Shown here piece after piece: positions 30,979 through 33,205 of a stretch of 33,205 nt of DNA. Position 1 is the first letter of the stretch; the number at the start of each line of letters is the position of its first letter. The DNA comes from an uncultured Prevotellaceae bacterium. GTDB taxonomy: Bacteria; Bacteroidota; Bacteroidia; Bacteroidales; Bacteroidaceae. The stretch spans positions 1 through 33,205 of the forward strand of contig CADCET010000033.1 in NCBI GenBank assembly GCA_902800495.1, read 5' to 3'. The position numbers and the translations under genes are program-made. The notes beneath the pieces are model-generated. The model made no database searches. It saw only the letters and a program-made list of their open reading frames with translations, and was not told the origin of the DNA.

Positions 30979-31542
30979 TTACTTAATGATCACTTTTTTA
31001 CCTTTAAGAATATACAATCCCTTCTTTGGCTGAAAAATGCGCTGACCGCTGATGTTGTAGTAGCGTTCAATATCCTCACCGCTATGGCCGATGACTTCAG
31101 ATACGCCTGTAAGTTCGGCGTCAATCAGTATAGCGTCGCGGGTCTGGGCTGTTTCAAGTCGCAGGTAGGCTTTGCCAGCCTTGATGGTGCCAGTAGTGGC
31201 TGCTTGTGTAAGTCACCGTATCCTTCAACATATCCACCATAGCGTAAGTGCTGACGAAATCAAACGTTTCACTATACTGCTCACCCCATTGCTCCAACAG
31301 ATTCTTAGCCTTGAAATTGAAGGCGTGAGTACTGTTGTCGAGAGCAGACAAATCGATACGGAAGGTGTTCTCGCCTGTTGTGCCTTTGCCCGTCACCTTA
31401 TGACTGGTATCCCAGTAGCACTACCCACCGTTCGGCTGGCATAATCGTCGTCTGTCCAATACTCATATTGAGAAATGCTTTGAGCCGTAGCTCCGCATAG
31501 CAGCAATAGGAGTAACGACAGACTTGTTATTACTCTCTTCAT
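30979..31542 (-). pseudogene. Decayed secreted protein with Por-secretion-like tail
   Basis: On the minus strand an ATG at 31542 opens a signal peptide (MKRVITSLSLLLLLCGATAQ) followed by SISQYEYWTDDDYASRTVGS. That frame stops after GIPVIR. A second frame continues VTGKGTTGENTFRIDLSALD, then AFNFKAKNLLEQWGEQYSE, to about 31210. A third frame goes on GTIKAGKAYLRLETAQTRDA and ends ERYYNISGQRIF, then KKGLYILKGKKVIIK with a TAA at 30979-30981. So at least two frameshifts break one gene. 'QYEYWxDxDY' and 'NFxAKN...EQWG' suggest a family of larger secreted Bacteroidales proteins, so internal sequence may also be lost. Confidence 0.75.
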
Positions 31543-31555
31543 AAGCTATACGTCT

Positions 31556-31753
31556 TTATTGCGGAGAAACGGTCAATGTCACGTTCAATTCTTTCTTCTC
31601 ATTGTCCAACTGCAGGTCGCTGCTGGTGACTTTGGGTACTGACGGAACAAGGGTGAATGGAGTGTCGCCACCATCAATGCCAACGACCGTGCCGTCTGTG
31701 CCAAGATAGCCATTAGACTGAAGATATGGCAAAAAAGTAACTCGGCGCAACAA
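31556..31753 (-). pseudogene. C-terminal remnant of a secreted protein
   Basis: The minus frame reads SNGYLGTDGTVVGIDGGDTP, then PKVTSSDLQLDNEKKELNVT and stops at 31556-31558. There is no ATG; the frame begins with a TTG just beside AT-rich sequence before the MITE-like element at 31806. It appears to be the end of a longer gene whose 5' part is gone. The next gene on this strand begins 13 nt after its stop, so they once formed an operon. Confidence 0.5.
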
Positions 31754-32029
31754 AAACCTCTCAGTTAGGGCAGAACATAGTGGTTTTTCGCGTTTCTCCT
31801 CCTTTGTAAAAAGTGCGATTATCCGCTTATCCGCAAACTCTGCTGAGCGTCAGATGTTTAGCGAGAAATTATCCGCCAATTATCCGCCAATTATCCGCCA
31901 ATTTTGCCTCTTTGGACGCTTTTTCCGACCATTTTAGCCTTTGTCCTATACCGTCAGCCCCTTTGTCCTATACCGTCTGAGCCTTTATCTTCGCCCTTTG
32001 TCGCTGAAACGTAACGGCCATTTAGGAAG

Positions 32030-32069
32030 AGTCCGACGGGTGCGGACTTTTGTCCGTGCCCGTCGGACT
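32030..32069. repeat. Strong hairpin in the core of the second MITE-like element
   Basis: AGTCCGACGGGTGCGGAC (32030-32047) pairs with GTCCGTGCCCGTCGGACT (32052-32069) with two mismatches around TTTT. It could fold as DNA cruciform or RNA. Confidence 0.78.
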
Positions 32070-32072
32070 GTT

Positions 32073-32091
32073 GGTTTGCTTACGGTAAAGT
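32073..32091. repeat. Dispersed GTTTGCTTACGGTAAAG repeat
   Basis: GGTTTGCTTACGGTAAAGT is an exact 19-nt match to 11113-11131, where it occurs three times in a palindrome. Confidence 0.8.
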
Positions 32092-32327
32092 TTACCTTTC
32101 ATCCCAACTCTCGTGGCCAGATGCAGCTGCAAGTCATCGTGCTCATACATGGCGGATACTTGGCGGATACATGGCGGATAATTTTGCGCTAACCATCTGA
32201 CGTTCAGTGGAGTTTGCGGATAAGCGGATAATTGCATTTTTTTACGCGGTTAGTCTGAAATCGCTTCCGACAAAAAGCGAGTACTACGTGCAAAAAATAG
32301 CGAAAAAACCCATAAGATGAATGCATC

Positions 32328-32548
32328 TTAAGTGCACAGCGGAACCGTCCCTGCTGTGTACTCTATGCGGCAGTTGTGCGTCTTCGTCTCGCGGTCATAA
32401 TTGATGCCGACGAGCAGCAGGCGGTCGGCAAAGCCCTTACCCGTGGGCTACTGTTGACCACCTCGATAAGTCCAGACTTGTCGACATATTCACCATTGCG
32501 AACCGACTGGAACCCTGCATTACCTATATTAATATATGTACCCATCAT
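32328..32548 (-). pseudogene. Collapsed AAA-ATPase/PDDEXK_9-type gene (both ends joined, middle lost)
   Basis: On the minus strand, MMGTYINIGNAGFQSVRNGE then YVDKSGLIEVVNSS is the typical N-terminus of the AAA-ATPase-like (PF09820) family (usually GNxGFxxIxxxxYVDKTGLI). A few bases later, in another frame, GKGFADRLLLVGINYDRETK then THNCRIEY looks like the C-terminal end of the same family's PDDEXK_9 nuclease domain. It runs to a TAA at 32328-32330. Full proteins have about 500 residues, so well over 1 kb, including Walker motifs and nuclease core, is missing between about 32441 and 32455. Confidence 0.65.
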
Positions 32549-32618
32549 CTTTACTCTTATACGGAAACTTAGGTAAGCGTCTCCGTTTTTCCGCATTGTA
32601 GCATTGCTCGAAAGTTGC

Positions 32619-32626
32619 TACCTTTG
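32619..32626 (+). promoter_or_regulatory. -7 promoter box of the HTH gene
   Basis: TACCTTTG fits TAnnTTTG; the ATG at 32654 is 27 nt downstream. A TTG at the -33 position (32597-32599) is a partial match. Confidence 0.55.
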
Positions 32627-32653
32627 CACCCATGTATCAAAAAGTGTACAATT

Positions 32654-33037
32654 ATGGATGCAAGGAAAGATTATAGTCATGTGATCAGCGGCTACAGGAA
32701 TGAGCTGCGATTAAACGGCAAGGCTACTCTGTCGGCCTATTGTCGCAGTGTCGGTGTAAGTATCAGTGCCGTCCACCACTGGTACAGGAATGAGCTGCGA
32801 TTAAACGGCAAGGCTACTCTGTCGGCCTATTGCCGCAGTGTCGGTGTAAGTATCAGTGCCGTCCACCACTGGATGGAGAATTATGGCATAACTACCAAGA
32901 AGATAGAGGGTAGTGACTATCCCTTCATCGTCCGTATAGCCTGCATACAGCACATCAAGCGACGGTTCATTGATTTTGCAAGGCGTAACATCAGAGACGC
33001 TTACGATGATACGAGTTACTCAAGAAAAATGGACTGA
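32654..33037 (+). CDS. Helix-turn-helix protein with a duplicated 30-residue HTH unit
   Basis: The product is 127 residues from the ATG at 32654, starting MDARKDYSHVISG. Residues 14-43 and 44-73 are identical copies of a unit beginning YRNELRLNGKATLSAYCRSV and ending SISAVHHW; the DNA copies (90 bp each) differ at one base. The unit (SAYCRSVGVSISAVHHW) reads as a helix-turn-helix similar to those in OrfA-type transposition accessory proteins of Bacteroidales. The remainder (NYGITTKKI, then a basic C-terminus) would give about 97 residues without the duplication. No second transposition gene follows. It could be a regulator or an orphan IS gene. The stop codon lies in the terminator hairpin. 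Confidence 0.7.
   Translation: MDARKDYSHVISGYRNELRLNGKATLSAYCRSVGVSISAVHHWYRNELRLNGKATLSAYCRSVGVSISAVHHWMENYGITTKKIEGSDYPFIVRIACIQHIKRRFIDFARRNIRDAYDDTSYSRKMD
32693..32872 (+). repeat. 90-bp direct tandem duplication
   Basis: 32693-32782 and 32783-32872 match at 89 of 90 positions (TATTGTCGC against TATTGCCGC). The unit is 30 codons, so the frame is kept. Confidence 0.93.
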
Positions 33038-33057
33038 TGTTTGGTCAGTCCGTTTTT
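33031..33057 (+). terminator. Intrinsic terminator after the HTH gene
   Basis: GGACTGA (33031-33037) pairs with TCAGTCC (33045-33051), followed by GTTTTTT. The first arm includes the TGA stop codon. Confidence 0.78.
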
Positions 33058-33071
33058 TATTTGTACATTTG
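33040..33071 (+). promoter_or_regulatory. Promoter of the last gene
   Basis: TTTG (33040-33043, in the terminator loop) and TACATTTG (33064-33071) have a 20-nt gap. The ATG is at 33121, leaving a leader of about 43 nt. Confidence 0.6.
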
Positions 33072-33120
33072 CAGACACAAAACAACAAACTAATTAAAAC
33101 AAGTCAAAAACGAAAAAGCT

Positions 33121-33205
33121 ATGAGAAAAACTCTTCTGTCGCTGATGGCGCTGGCGGCGATGACGGCCAGTGCACAGTACAAATCAGAGGTATGGTCGCC
33201 CGATA
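33121..33205 (+). CDS. 5' end of a secreted protein gene (partial)
   Basis: The first 28 codons are in the window: MRKTLLSLMALAAMTASAQ is a signal peptide, followed by YKSEVWSPD. The gene runs off the right edge. The short mature part gives no family. Its own promoter precedes it at 33040-33071. Confidence 0.8.
   Translation, partial: MRKTLLSLMALAAMTASAQYKSEVWSPD

Larger units (their letters stand above)
31806..32246. mobile_element. MITE-like element with ~60-bp terminal inverted repeats and iterated ends
   Basis: The left end (31806-31862) and the right end (32187-32246) are inverted copies over about 57 bp with few mismatches, sharing ATTATCCGCTTATCCGCAAA. Just inside, the 11-bp unit AATTATCCGCC repeats three times on the left (about 31868-31900). 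The inverse unit ATGGCGGATAC repeats three times on the right (about 32149-32181). The core has two exact 17-bp copies CTTTGTCCTATACCGTC 22 bp apart (31939, 31961), a strong hairpin and a GTTTGCTTACGGTAAAG copy. No transposase is encoded. It shares its layout, not its sequence, with 542-928. Confidence 0.75.

Noticed and set aside
31861-31905. Three 11-bp repeats as a possible CRISPR
   Set aside because: No spacers between the units, and the set is mirrored at the other end of the inverted-repeat element.
32693-32872. 90-bp repeat as a CRISPR or phage attachment site
   Set aside because: Only two abutting copies inside a coding frame; a tandem duplication explains it.
20-33200. tRNA or rRNA genes
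   Set aside because: No cloverleaf with a GGTTCGAATCC-type arm and no rRNA-like conserved stretch was seen on either strand by eye; a tRNA scan would settle it.

Overview
The window looks like chromosome of a Prevotella-type member of the Bacteroidales. The evidence is the Bacteroidota promoter signature (TTTG, a gap of about 19-20 nt, then TAnnTTTG) in front of many genes, secreted proteins ending in a YDLQGRK...KGIYV.NGKKVVVK tail (a Por-secretion-like C-terminal domain), very little Shine-Dalgarno sequence, and a typical Bacteroidales housekeeping order (M3 peptidase - dCMP deaminase - S41 protease; recF - DUF721; ribH next to a TPR membrane protein). No rRNA, tRNA or CRISPR array was seen.

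Layout. 1-7200 is an accessory region of secreted proteins. It holds the end of a tail-bearing protein, a truncated secreted protein, a 387-bp MITE-like element, a yraN-like gene, a truncated secreted protein on the minus strand, a 1463-aa protein joining an M6 metalloprotease to an endonuclease I, a 62-aa companion protein, and a second yraN-like gene. 7200-11092 is a pectin-related pair: a CE12-type rhamnogalacturonan acetylesterase and a GH106 rhamnosidase. 11093-12180 is a small decayed island with a palindromic repeat, a DUF1016 remnant and a toxin-antitoxin pair whose toxin looks chimeric. 12280-19490 is housekeeping: an M3 oligopeptidase, a dCMP deaminase and an S41 protease in one operon, then DUF721 and recF on the other strand, then a TPR membrane protein and lumazine synthase. 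19564-21939 has a kinase-like membrane protein lacking the phospho-acceptor His, divergent from exonuclease III. 21980-27166 is a GH31-GH2 pair. 27205-28753 is a VTC-domain/DUF4956 pair. 28754-33205 is again accessory: an AAA ATPase of the DUF234 type between two identical hairpins, several pseudogenes, a second MITE-like element of 441 bp, an HTH protein with an exact-size internal duplication, and the start of another secreted protein.

The most notable structure is in the repeats. Two unrelated-sequence elements (542-928 and 31806-32246) share one architecture: terminal inverted repeats, then short 11-12-bp iterations in opposite orientation inside each end, then a core of 21-22-bp tandem units. 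A different palindromic family (13401-13544 and 14618-14742) lies within protein-coding sequence: one copy adds 48 codons in frame to the M3 peptidase, and the other supplies the peptidase's stop codon and the next gene's start codon. Two small proteins of the MKKxYxxPxxxV type each sit about 10 nt downstream of a tail-bearing secreted protein gene, on opposite strands and 24 kb apart, which suggests a functional pairing.
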